Source of the DNA: Prorocentrum cordatum
Lineage: Eukaryota; Sar; Dinophyceae; Prorocentrales; Prorocentraceae
Direction of reading: 5' to 3'
Length of the DNA stretch: 22,500 nt
Assembly (NCBI GenBank): GCA_963575745.1
Contig: CAUYUJ010013858.1
Location: 226,005 to 248,504 of the forward strand
Shown: piece by piece, positions 16,016-22,500 of the stretch
How the letters are laid out: each line of letters opens with the position of its first letter
How positions within the stretch are numbered: position 1 is the first letter of the stretch
Position numbers and translations under genes: made by a program
The notes under the pieces: generated by a model
What the model was told of the DNA's origin: nothing
Seen by the model: only the letters and a program-made list of their open reading frames with translations
The model's database searches: none

Positions 16016-16243
16016 GTGATCGTTCTTGTTATTCATTGCTTTGCCGATCGGCGCGGGCCCTCGCACCCCCCCCCCTCACCCCACCCCCGTGGAGTAGATC
16101 CTGGCTGTTTTTGGCGCCTGTTTCGAGCAGGTGGAGTCTCCCCCATAGGACGCACGGTTCCAAACAGTCGCACTCAGCAGAGGTTCGAAACCAGACCCCC
16201 CCCCCTCCCCCGCCCCCTTCCGCCCAATGTCGAAACGCCGAAT
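16016..16243 (+). repeat. Dispersed family R1, copy C
   Basis: This is the least disturbed copy and serves as the reference for the interrupted copy B. It includes GTGATCGTTC, GCCGATCGGCGCGGGCCCTC, GGAGTAGATC, TGTTTTTGGCGCCTGTTT, CCCCCATAGGACGCAC, CAAACAGTCGCACT, a C tract and CTTCCGCCCAATGTCGAAAC. Confidence 0.9.
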
Positions 16244-16619
16244 AATGAAACCGCTCACGATTTGGTCTTTACGTACGATGGGAGCAACATAAGCCTAGAC
16301 GGCACATCGGTGGCAGATCACATGCACGAGTAGATGCGTACAGTGGCAGTGCAGCGCCAGACGGGGCTGTCCAAAAGTCTGGCCGCCCATGCCTGGCCCC
16401 GCCAGGAGGTCGGCTATACGCAAGAGGGGCCCTTCGCTGGAGGGACCGCCGGTGCGCGGCATTCCGGGGGGCGTGCGGGCGCCGAACCCAAGCATGCAGG
16501 CCGCTGCTGTCCCACTGGACGCAAGGGCTGGCAAGCCGCGCACCAAAGGCCACGTTTGCCTGGGGCCCGGGGTCACTTCGGACGGGGCTAGAGGACGAGG
16601 ATCAATCCGCTGCAGGGCG
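16244..16619. other. Unique spacer
   Basis: One frame reads ETAHDLVFTYDGSNISLDGT and ends at TAG (16331-16333), which looks protein-like but is too short to assign. No repeat was recognised. Confidence 0.4.
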
Positions 16620-16766
16620 TTCCGGAGCGCTCTCAGAGCATTCCAGAGCGCTCTGAGAGGGCCGCGGCGCCAGAGACATCCTCCAGAGCCGCATTCCGGA
16701 ACGCTTTGAGAGGGCCGCGGCGCCCGCGAGACATTCTCCAGAGCCGCCGGGTTTCAGAGATTCTCG
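16620..16766 (-). repeat. Dispersed family R12, doubled copy
   Basis: GAGAGGGCCGCGGCGCC occurs at 16655 and 16708, 53 bp apart, each followed by AGACATYCTCCAGAGCCGC. The second unit continues into TTTCAGAGATTCTC, which is also present at 7915-7928. Confidence 0.8.
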
Positions 16767-17397
16767 ATTTCTCCTCACTCGATCTGACTCGATCTTATCC
16801 TGGCTTCGTCTTACTCTTGCGTGTAGCCGACAATGGGCACTGTGGCGGATGTCATTTGGTTGTGGAAGTCGATCGATGGAGAGGAAGCGTGCTGCCAAAG
16901 AAGTGTCAGATGTAGAACACATATTTCAAACATAACTTAAGCATATCATAAGAATGATGTTCAGAACATGTTTTACGTTCAACACATGTCCGATTCATTG
17001 ATAGGACTGTTGGAGTGTCCACTGTCCTGGCACCCACAATCATCTGGTCGGGCGGATCGGAGGGCCGGTTCGAGCGACGGGCCGCCGAACCTCTCGCCGT
17101 CGAAGCGCCAGCTGCCCGCCCGAGGGCGCGGGGCGGAGCCCGGGCCGCGTGCGGCGCGTGGCGCCGCGCGGCCGTCGCCTCGCCCGTCGCAGTCGGCCGC
17201 GGCCGGCACCGCTCCCGACAGCTCGGCGCCGCGGTGCGGCGTCTCGGGCCTCGGCTCCTCGGCCCTCGGTGTGGCTCGGGCCTGTCCCGCTGCACAGGAC
17301 GAGTACTCAGAGATAGTCGAGAGGCAATGGGGGGACGATTGTTTCACTTGGCCATTTTTGAATATGCTCTGGCTATCTTTTACCTTTCGTCTAAAAT
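16767..17397. other. Spacer: AT-rich patch then very GC-rich patch
   Basis: About 16915-17000 is AT-rich. About 17040-17290 is extremely GC-rich and open in several frames with Ala/Arg-rich readings. Neither has a recognised gene. Confidence 0.45.
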
Positions 17398-17430
17398 CCG
17401 CCTGTAGGGGGACATGCCCGACCTGACCCC
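17398..17430 (+). repeat. Dispersed family R7, copy 2
   Basis: GTAGGGGGACATGCCCGACC then TGACC, preceded by a pyrimidine-rich TTTTACCTTTCGTCT. Confidence 0.8.
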
Positions 17431-17815
17431 TGAGCCTCGATGCTCTACGAGGGAAGACGGGGGTTGTGACCAAGATGTCGCGGGATCTTGCAGATACCTG
17501 TCTTGGTCTTGGTGCATGTCGGCCGTCGCCGACTCGCGAGGATGATCCACGAGTTGGCGCTAACCAACAGCGACGCTGACCAACGTCGGCACCGTGTTTC
17601 CGCGTGCAGTCTTGGTCATGGTCTCCTTCCGAAAGTCCGTCAGCCCCAACGCGGACTAGAGTCCCTTCCTCAGACGCCAGGCATGCTCGTACTCGTTGCA
17701 CGCATTCAGGCGCGAGAGGCTGCTGCTAGAGCTTCCTCCCACCTCGACGTCAGTCGCAGCCGCAGTCGCGGCCACCGCTATTTTGCTCAGGGGAACGAAG
17801 AATCACATAAACATA
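17431..17815. other. Unique spacer
   Basis: No recognised gene or repeat. CTTGGTCTTGGTGCATGTCG-type short redundancy occurs near 17500. Confidence 0.45.
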
Positions 17816-17868
17816 GAGTCTCGCAGGTCCGCGCGGATTTCTCGGATCGACGTTGGATAGTTTTGACG
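17816..17868 (+). repeat. Hairpin element H1, solo arm
   Basis: AGGTCCGCGCGGATTTCTCG then GATCGACGTTGG. It keeps the phase that reads VRADFSDRRW and shares CATAAACAT-type flank with the inverted copy near 7835-7850. No second arm follows. Confidence 0.75.
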
Positions 17869-17882
17869 GTTTTCGTCCAAAT

Positions 17883-17912
17883 TCCCCCTTTAGGGGGACA
17901 TGCCTGGCCTAA
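17883..17912 (+). repeat. Dispersed family R7, copy 3
   Basis: CCCCCTTTAGGGGGACATGC then CTGGCCTAAG. It is preceded by TTTTCGTCCAAATT, close to the flank of copy 2. It lies 15 bp after the solo H1 arm. Confidence 0.7.
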
Positions 17913-17987
17913 GCCTTGTTTCGGGCCACGGGACCATTACAGACCTTTCCAGCTCGAAAAGCGAAGCAAGAAGGTTCTCGGCTTCCT

Positions 17988-18189
17988 GGACGGGGTCGGA
18001 GTAATGAGATAAGGTCGGAGGATCTCGCCGCATCACCGATGCATCGCCGATCCGGCTCGATGCGGAGCCCAGCTCTCCCCACGCCGACGGCGCCGATGCG
18101 TCGCCGACGTCGGCGATGCACTGCCGGTGCATCGCCGATGCGTCGGCGGTGCGCTGGCGATGATGCTGCGCGATCCTCCGACCCCGTCC
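17988..18189. mobile_element. Foldback element F1 with GATGCATCG core, copy 2
   Basis: The right end GCGCGATCCTCCGACCCCGTCC-type bases (18168-18189) are inverted at the left in two pieces: GGACGGGGTCGG (17988-17999) and GGTCGGAGGATC (18013-18024). The left pieces are separated by 13 nt that include a repeated GGTCGG. The interior again holds CGATGCATCG, GCCGATGCG and GCCGACG motifs. The ends and core match copy 1 at 5684-5831. There is no ORF of note and no target duplication. Confidence 0.65.
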
Positions 18190-18320
18190 ACCCGGACCCC
18201 AGCCGGGAGGCCCCGAGAGATGGGGCCCCGGGTTCCGGTCCTGCTCCTGCCGAGGCTGCAGCGCTTTTTCGTCGCGGCGTCGGCCGGGGGACCGTCGGGC
18301 ACGAGCTTTTCCCGCGCAGG

Positions 18321-18475
18321 GTCGCGCGCGAGCGCCGTCCTCTCGCCATGCACGCGGCGTGCCACGCAGGCGGCCTGCGTGAGATCCGCGGCGTGAGGTC
18401 GCGGTGTCATCTGGCGCGAGGTCCGTGTCGTATCGGCCGCTCGGCTCCGTTTTGTGTTCGATGCGTGGGCCTCGG
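18321..18475 (+). repeat. Dispersed family R8, copy 1
   Basis: GTCGCGCGCGAGCGCC, GGCGTGCCACGCAGGCGGCC, TGCGTGAG, CGCGGCGTGAGGTCG. Copies stand at 18781-18862 and 19184-19295. The distal part (18402-18475, ending TTCGATGCGTGGGCCTCGG) has its own second copy at 19525-19605. Confidence 0.75.
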
Positions 18476-18477
18476 AC

Positions 18478-18569
18478 CTCCTCCCCCTCCTCCTCCATTT
18501 CCTCCTCCTCCTCCTCCTCCTTTCCTCCTCCATTTCCTCCTCCTCCGCCTCCGCCTCCTCCTCTTCCGT
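18478..18569 (+). repeat. (TCC)n microsatellite with doubled TCCTCCATTTCC block
   Basis: TCC triplets are interrupted twice by CATTTCC. GTGTTCGATGCGTGGGCC lies directly before and TTTTCGATACGTGGGCCCGG directly after, so the array sits between two direct copies of the same short sequence. Confidence 0.93.
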
Positions 18570-18607
18570 TTTCGATACGTGGGCCCGGGCCTTTGCTGAT
18601 TTTGTTG

Positions 18608-18660
18608 TTCATCCCGAGGCAGTGATTTGACTGCCCCGACGGGCCCGAAAACTAGCCTCC
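18608..18660 (-). repeat. Dispersed family R5, weak copy
   Basis: TTGTTCATCCCGAGGCAGTG and the following TTTGACTG and GGGCCCG blocks resemble 14908-14946. Confidence 0.45.
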
Positions 18661-18780
18661 AGAGGCAAACCATGGCGACACGGTGGCCGCCTCGATCTTT
18701 TCGAGGCGCCAGACGAGCGACGCCAAAAAACGGGGTCGTCTGCGCCGACATTGTCGCGTACAGTAAGCTGCCCGCGTAAG

Positions 18781-18862
18781 GTCGCGCGTGAGCGCCCTCG
18801 CTTCCAAAGTGGCGTGCCGCACGGGCGGCCCGCGTAAGCCACCGCGTGTGGTCGCTACGCCA
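18781..18862 (+). repeat. Dispersed family R8, copy 2
   Basis: GTCGCGCGTGAGCGCC, GGCGTGCCGCACGGGCGGCC, CGCGTAAGCC. It lies 460 bp after copy 1. Confidence 0.75.
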
Positions 18863-19008
18863 TCTCACGTAAGCCCCGTATCTGATCGTCGATCACATGT
18901 CACCTCGAGTGAGGCCCCTTTCTTGGTAGGACCAGGACCTCCGAGGAGGCCGCGCCGACACCGGCGGGCTTCGCGGCGGGCGCCGCCGGCGCCGCGCCGC
19001 CTCGGCGC

Positions 19009-19140
19009 GGCGGTCGTCGTCGCCGCCGCCGCCGTCGACGTCGTCGTTGTCGTCGTCAGACGGCAGTCGTCGTCGTCGTTGTCAGACGACCGTCGTCGTC
19101 GTCGTCGTCGTCGTCGTCTTCGACGTTAGACGACCGTCGC
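19009..19140 (+). repeat. (CGT)n microsatellite with CAGACG interruptions
   Basis: CGT/CGC triplets are broken by GTCAGACGGCAG, GTCAGACGACCG and GTTAGACGACCG at about 19056, 19082 and 19125. The block CAGACGNC-GTCGTCGTC is therefore itself repeated. Confidence 0.93.
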
Positions 19141-19183
19141 TCAGGTGGGCGAGAGAAGAAAACAGGGCCGACTGCCCAGGCCT

Positions 19184-19295
19184 TCGCGCGTGAGCTTCCC
19201 GCGTCGGGCCTCGCGGTGTTAAGCTTCTGCTGCGTCGCGCGGGGCGTGCCACGTATTGGCGGCCCGCGCGAGCCGCGGCGTGAAGTCGGCGTCAC
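19184..19295 (+). repeat. Dispersed family R8, copy 3
   Basis: TCGCGCGTGAGC, GGCGTGCCACGTATTGGCGG, CCCGCGCGAGCC, CGGCGTGAAGTCGGCGTC. It lies about 400 bp after copy 2. Confidence 0.72.
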
Positions 19296-19306
19296 CCCAA
19301 CATACT

Positions 19307-19367
19307 TATACTATATGTGCGTCGCCCCGCCGGGGGTGATGCGCGCACCGAGAAATCTTATAGTATA
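19307..19367. other. Nested hairpin
   Basis: TATACTATA (19307-19315) pairs with TATAGTATA (19359-19367). Inside, GTGCGTCGCCCC faces GGGGGTGATGCGCGCAC. The AT stem stands out in GC-rich surroundings. The role is unknown. Confidence 0.6.
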
Positions 19368-19502
19368 GGCATCGTGGCGGGCGCTTTCTGGCCGCACCGC
19401 TCGGGAGACGATATGCTACAAGATGGGTCTACGATATGTTTGGGTCGGACGCGCGCCTCCAAGGACAACATATAGTACTAGTAAGTCTTTTTGCGTCCCA
19501 TC

Positions 19503-19534
19503 TCCGCCTGCAGGAGGGCATGCCCGACCTGACG
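19503..19534 (+). repeat. Dispersed family R7, copy 4
   Basis: CCGCCTGCAGGAGGGCATGC then CCGACCTGACG. TTTTTGCGTCCCATCT precedes it. Confidence 0.78.
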
Positions 19535-19605
19535 TCAGGGTCGCCGTGCCATCTCGCGAAAGGGCCGTGTCTTTTCGTCGCTTGTTGGGCTTGCTCGACG
19601 CGTGG
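19525..19605 (+). repeat. Dispersed family R8, distal part only
   Basis: GTCGCCGTGCCATCTCGCG, GGGCCGTGTC and CTCGACGCGTGGGCC match 18402-18475 block by block. Confidence 0.65.
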
Positions 19606-19694
19606 GCCCACGTGGGCCTTGCCTGAGGGCCACGCCTTCCTCCCGAGCCGCTATCTTACCCCCGAGCCGAGCCCCGCACTGCAGTCAGACCGCA

Positions 19695-19862
19695 TGGTAA
19701 GGGAAGGGCAAAGCCCTCCCGAGGGGTGCGTTTGCATCCTTGCCTCGTCGGTCCGTCCTTGGCCATTTTCGTTGGCCGCGCTCCGCTCGAAAAGCCTCGA
19801 CATGGGCGTCCAAAGCCCGTGCATCCTGACCGTGCATCCTCATGATACGGGTCGACTCTAAC
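19695..19862 (+). repeat. Dispersed family R3, copy 3
   Basis: It matches 5001-5154 along its length. A small hairpin GGGAAGGGCAAAGCCCTCCC (19701-19720) lies at its left end. GTGCATCCT is doubled near 19820-19840. Confidence 0.8.
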
Positions 19863-19928
19863 GTTTCCCCTCCGCCCCGCCTTCGCGGGCCAGCTCCCGC
19901 AGGCGCGGAGTGCGGGCTCGGGCGGGCC

Positions 19929-19972
19929 CTGCCGGCCCCTCCGCGATCGCAGCGCGGTCGCACTCCAGCGGA
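19929..19972 (+). repeat. Dispersed family R11, copy 3
   Basis: GCCGGCCCCTCCGCGATCGC then AGCGCGGTCGCACTCCAGC, matching 8308-8345. Confidence 0.68.
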
Positions 19973-20019
19973 TGCGACACGGGCGGCTGGCGCGCGGAGG
20001 GACGGACGAGGCCCCCCCG

Positions 20020-20127
20020 AAGAGGCAGCGCACGGACGCTGAGACAAGAACGCCCCAGGGCTCGGGAGGGGCTCTGGTCTTCGGGCCGCTCCCGAGAGTT
20101 GGGTCGGGGAACCGGTTCGTGGCCGAG
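20020..20127 (+). repeat. Dispersed family R6, copy 2
   Basis: It matches 4694-4791 through TCTTCGGGCCGCTCCCGAG and GGGGAACCGGTTCGTGG. Confidence 0.7.
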
Positions 20128-20188
20128 GCCAGCCGTGGCCAGCAGTTCTCCTTCGTGCCGCAGTCAGCGTTCCTTCTGGTGGCACGGT

Positions 20189-20206
20189 GGTCAGGTCGGG
20201 TGTGCC
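20189..20206 (-). repeat. Dispersed family R7, short inverted copy
   Basis: GGTCAGGTCGGGTGTGCC is the inverse of GGCACACCCGACCTGACC, close to the R7 core GGACATGCCCGACCTGACC. Confidence 0.5.
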
Positions 20207-20287
20207 AGGCGCCCGCGCGGCGCACAGGCCAACAGAGAGCTATTTCGAGCTTCGCACCCATCCTGAAGGTGATGGTGCAGTGCCATT

Positions 20288-20428
20288 GGGAGGAGGAGGA
20301 GGAGGAGGAGGAGGAGGAGGAGGAGGAGGAGGAGGGAAGCAGGAGGAGGGAAGCAGGAGGCGGAGGAGGAGGAGGCGGAGGAGGAGGAGGAGGGAGGCGC
20401 AGGGAGGCGGAGGAGGAGGGAGCGAGAG
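20288..20428 (+). repeat. (GGA)n microsatellite
   Basis: GGA/GGC triplets occur with a repeated GAAGCAGGAGGAGG interruption. Poly-Glu, Gly or Arg readings result from the triplet. Confidence 0.96.
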
Positions 20429-20660
20429 GGAAAGGCTGGAGCCGATCGCTGCCCCTCAGCTCCGCCCGAGGCGCAGCTGACGAGCCTCGGCGAGGGGCTG
20501 AGGCACCAGCTGAGGCTGCTGCGCGAGGAGGCGTGAGGCCCCGTGCGGCCTGGCGCGCGAGCCCGCGGGCGGCCTCGGCTCGCGGGGGGCGGGAGAGGGG
20601 GGCCGAGGACGGCCCAAGGAGCGCCTCCTTAGAGCGTCGAAGCTCAGAGGAGCAGGAGGT
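20429..20660. other. GC-rich spacer
   Basis: About 20455-20550 reads PEAQLTSLGEGLRHQLRLL in one frame, helix-like and ended by TGA. It is too short to call. Nothing else is recognised. Confidence 0.4.
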
Positions 20661-20698
20661 CGTGATGATGATGATGGTGATGATGTTGGTGATGATGT

Positions 20699-20739
<41 letters not shown>

Positions 20740-21120
20740 GTGATGATGATGGTGATGGCGATGGTGAGTGATGGCGATGGTGATGATGATGGTGATGGTG
20801 ATGGTGATGGTGATGCTGATGATTGTGATGATGATGGGCATGATGACGGTGATGATGGTGGTGATGGTGATACTGATGCTGGTGATGGCGATGCTCATGA
20901 TGATGATGGAAAGTATGATGGTGATGATGGTGATGACGATGATGGTGATGATGGTGATGCTAATGATGGTGATGGTGATGGTGATGACGACGGCGATGAT
21001 GATCATTGTGATGATGATGATGATCATCATCATCATGATGATAATGAGGATGGTGATCATAATGATGATACTGGTAATGATTATAATGGTGATGATGACG
21101 ATGGTACTAATCACAATCAT
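20661..21120 (+). repeat. (GAT)n microsatellite, about 460 bp, degenerate
   Basis: A pure GAT core (about 20700-20738) passes into GATGGT hexamers and then into increasingly mixed GAT/CAT/AAT. Phase is kept over nearly the whole length. Poly-Met, Asp or His readings are only the triplet in three frames. Confidence 0.96.
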
Positions 21121-21429
21121 GCGTTCCGCAAGTTCCAACATTCCCCTGACTTCCTGATGTAGCCCTGATCCCCAGATTCCACTCCACTTCAAGCGCCTTC
21201 CTAGTTCAAGAACCTGTTGCTGGGTTTTGTTATTTGATCCGCCTTCCTACTTCATGTTTTTACCGACTTTTCTAGACCGACTTGTATTGTCTTTGGCCAT
21301 ATTGTTTTCACACGTCGCCCATGTGCTTCACTGACATTGCTTTTATTCTTAGAAGATCGTTTTTCGTTCAACGGAACGTTCATGGTAGGCCCATCGGAAT
21401 GCCGGGACGGTCGGTCCCTGCCCAGAGGG
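21121..21429. other. Unique spacer
   Basis: More AT-rich than average. No gene, repeat or signal was recognised. Confidence 0.55.
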
Positions 21430-21680
21430 AGCTCGTGGGGGTGCCGAGGTGAGTCTTGGCCAGAGCATGGAGAACGTAGGGTCCATTTCGATTCGATCGA
21501 TACGATTCGATATCGTTTCTGGCAGGCCCGATCCGAATCGATTTCGATACGCCGACGACCCGATGCGGCCCGATGCTTGTATTGTGTTGTGCATGCTGGC
21601 GCGGCCGATCCGATTCGATTTTGATTCCGTGGGGGTCCGAGGTGGGCCATCATTGGTTCTGGCCAGCAGGGAGGCGGGGC
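21430..21680 (+). repeat. CGATTCGAT-rich patch between two short direct repeats
   Basis: GTGGGGGTGCCGAGGTG at about 21436 and GTGGGGGTCCGAGGTG at about 21629 flank about 190 bp. This interval is rich in GATTCGAT, ATCGAT and CCGATCCGA words, many of them partly palindromic. Confidence 0.6.
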
Positions 21681-21749
21681 GATGTGCGAGGTTCTAGGTT
21701 CGACCAGGTTCCCCAAGCAGTGTTTGCAGAGGGGTTCTCATTTCTTTCC

Positions 21750-22223
21750 TTAGAAAATTGGCTGGTGTGGCGGTCTGGCGGCTATGATGTCGCCGTCGCC
21801 GCCCCGTCGCCACCTCGTCGCCGCCCGTCGTGTGAGCCGGTGTGGCGGTCTGGCGGCCATGTTGTCGCCATTGTTGCCCCGTCGCCGCCTGGTTGTTGCC
21901 GACCCTCGTCTGGGCTGGCGTGGGGGTCTGGCAGCTAGTTGTCGCCGTCGCCGCCTCGTCGCCGCCCGTGTTCTGGGCTGGTGTGGCGATCTGGCGGCTA
22001 TGTTGTCGCCGTCGCCGCCCAGTCGCCGCCCCATCGCTTTGCACCGCATGTATTGATCCACGTAGATTCTCCTTTCTAGAAACGTATTCGGATCTACCCC
22101 CCCCCCGGGTTTCACAGCCCCTTTCTCATGTTGCAATTTACACACGATTCTACCCCCCATCATCCATGCCACATACGAACCCATATCTTCCCAGTCAAAC
22201 CGGTAACGCTTCCCCATTTGCAT
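21750..22223 (-). CDS. Candidate protein with Arg-rich tandem peptide repeat
   Basis: This is a 157-codon ORF from ATG (complement of 22221-22223) to TAA at the left end. An in-frame TGA lies about 45 bp upstream of the ATG, so the start is plausible. Residues 1-68 (MQMGKRYRFDWEDMGSYVAW onward) are non-repetitive and of mixed composition. Residues about 69-157 are four tandem peptide units with an AARPPHQP core and an Arg-rich linker. Successive units are 63, 78 and 75 bp apart, all multiples of three, and none contains a stop. This is what selection for an open frame would leave. No family is recognised. It may be a terminal exon or a chance ORF in a minisatellite. Confidence 0.35.
   Translation of the reverse strand: MQMGKRYRFDWEDMGSYVAWMMGGRIVCKLQHEKGAVKPGGGVDPNTFLERRIYVDQYMRCKAMGRRLGGDGDNIAARSPHQPRTRAATRRRRRQLAARPPRQPRRGSATTRRRRGNNGDNMAARPPHRLTRRAATRWRRGGDGDIIAARPPHQPIF
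21761..22028. repeat. 63-78 bp minisatellite, four units
   Basis: TCTGGCGGCTATG-like anchors stand at 21773, 21848, 21926 and 21989. Each unit has GTGTGGCGGTCTGGCGGC, then TTGTCGCCGTCGCCGCC and CGTCGCCGCC. Unit lengths differ only by multiples of three. Confidence 0.88.
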
Positions 22224-22500
22224 CCGATGCTGAAAATCACATGCGCGCGCACTCGTTCATCAAACCGCATCATTTGTCAAGAATTCATCCCAAAAAAACG
22301 GGGCGAAGTGCACACGCGCGCGTCGTCGCGTGCATGCCAATTCTTATATAGTTGTCGTCGGGATAGTAAAAATTATTCGCACGAAAAGATATTCACACAG
22401 GTTTCGCATCACGAACGTTTAGCAAAAAAAAATGGTGCTCGCGCTCCTTCAGATTCTTAGGAGAAAAAGCGGTTTTGAATATTTCCACATCGTGCTACCA
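22224..22500. other. AT-richer spacer at window end
   Basis: No ORF, repeat family or RNA was recognised. An A9 run lies at 22424-22432 but has no paired duplication that I could find. Confidence 0.5.

Noticed and set aside
19972-21162. A 396-codon ORF ending in Met- and Asp-rich tracts
   Set aside because: It only joins a GC-rich spacer, a GGA array and a GAT array. The last part is triplet repeat and the first part covers R6 and R7 copies.
22424-22432. A second retroposon tail (A9 run)
   Set aside because: No matching direct repeat was found upstream, and there is no recognisable element before it.

Overview
This window looks like GC-rich, repeat-dominated nuclear DNA from a eukaryote, most likely a dinoflagellate. 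The case rests on four observations. Protein genes are almost absent over 22.5 kb. Short repeat families are scattered and re-used in both orientations. Long trinucleotide arrays are common. A 12-nt exact match to the 3' end of the dinoflagellate spliced leader (TTTTGGCTCAAG) lies at 576-587. A Prorocentrum-like genome would fit the base composition, but the genus is a guess. I see no rRNA, tRNA, CRISPR array, bacterial operon, reverse transcriptase or transposase.

Layout. 1-228: AGT/GGT microsatellite. 576-1530: possible spliced-leader relict followed by a broken coding-like stretch. 2276-3609: a 52-bp tandem repeat, TCC and ACT arrays, a 64-bp tandem repeat and an (ATC)19 tract. 4694-6420: a cluster of dispersed repeat families. 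It includes a nested 179-bp retroposon with an A9 tail and a perfect 15-bp target-site duplication. 6697-8168: long overlapping minus-strand ORFs crossed by two hairpin elements. 8778-9509: a 668-bp segment bounded by 32-bp inverted repeats. 9605-10275: a 290-bp tandem duplication with an internal short satellite. 12082-14338: a 77-bp satellite of about 30 units. 14600-14970: a large inverted repeat. 15059-15762: GGTTCGA minisatellite, GAC array and palindromic GAGC islands. 16016-19605: more dispersed families and foldback elements. 20288-21120: GGA and GAT arrays. 21750-22223: a minus-strand ORF containing a minisatellite whose spacings are all multiples of three.

No gene is called with confidence. 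Three small ORFs (3961-4407, 5440-5664, and 21750-22223 on the minus strand) are kept as low-confidence candidates. The biology that can be supported is the repeat architecture: at least ten short families occur two to five times each, some as inverted pairs, some nested, and some shared between distant parts of the window. The retroposon and the paired inverted elements are the strongest evidence of past mobility. All statements about similarity between copies come from reading the copies against each other by eye, not from an alignment program.
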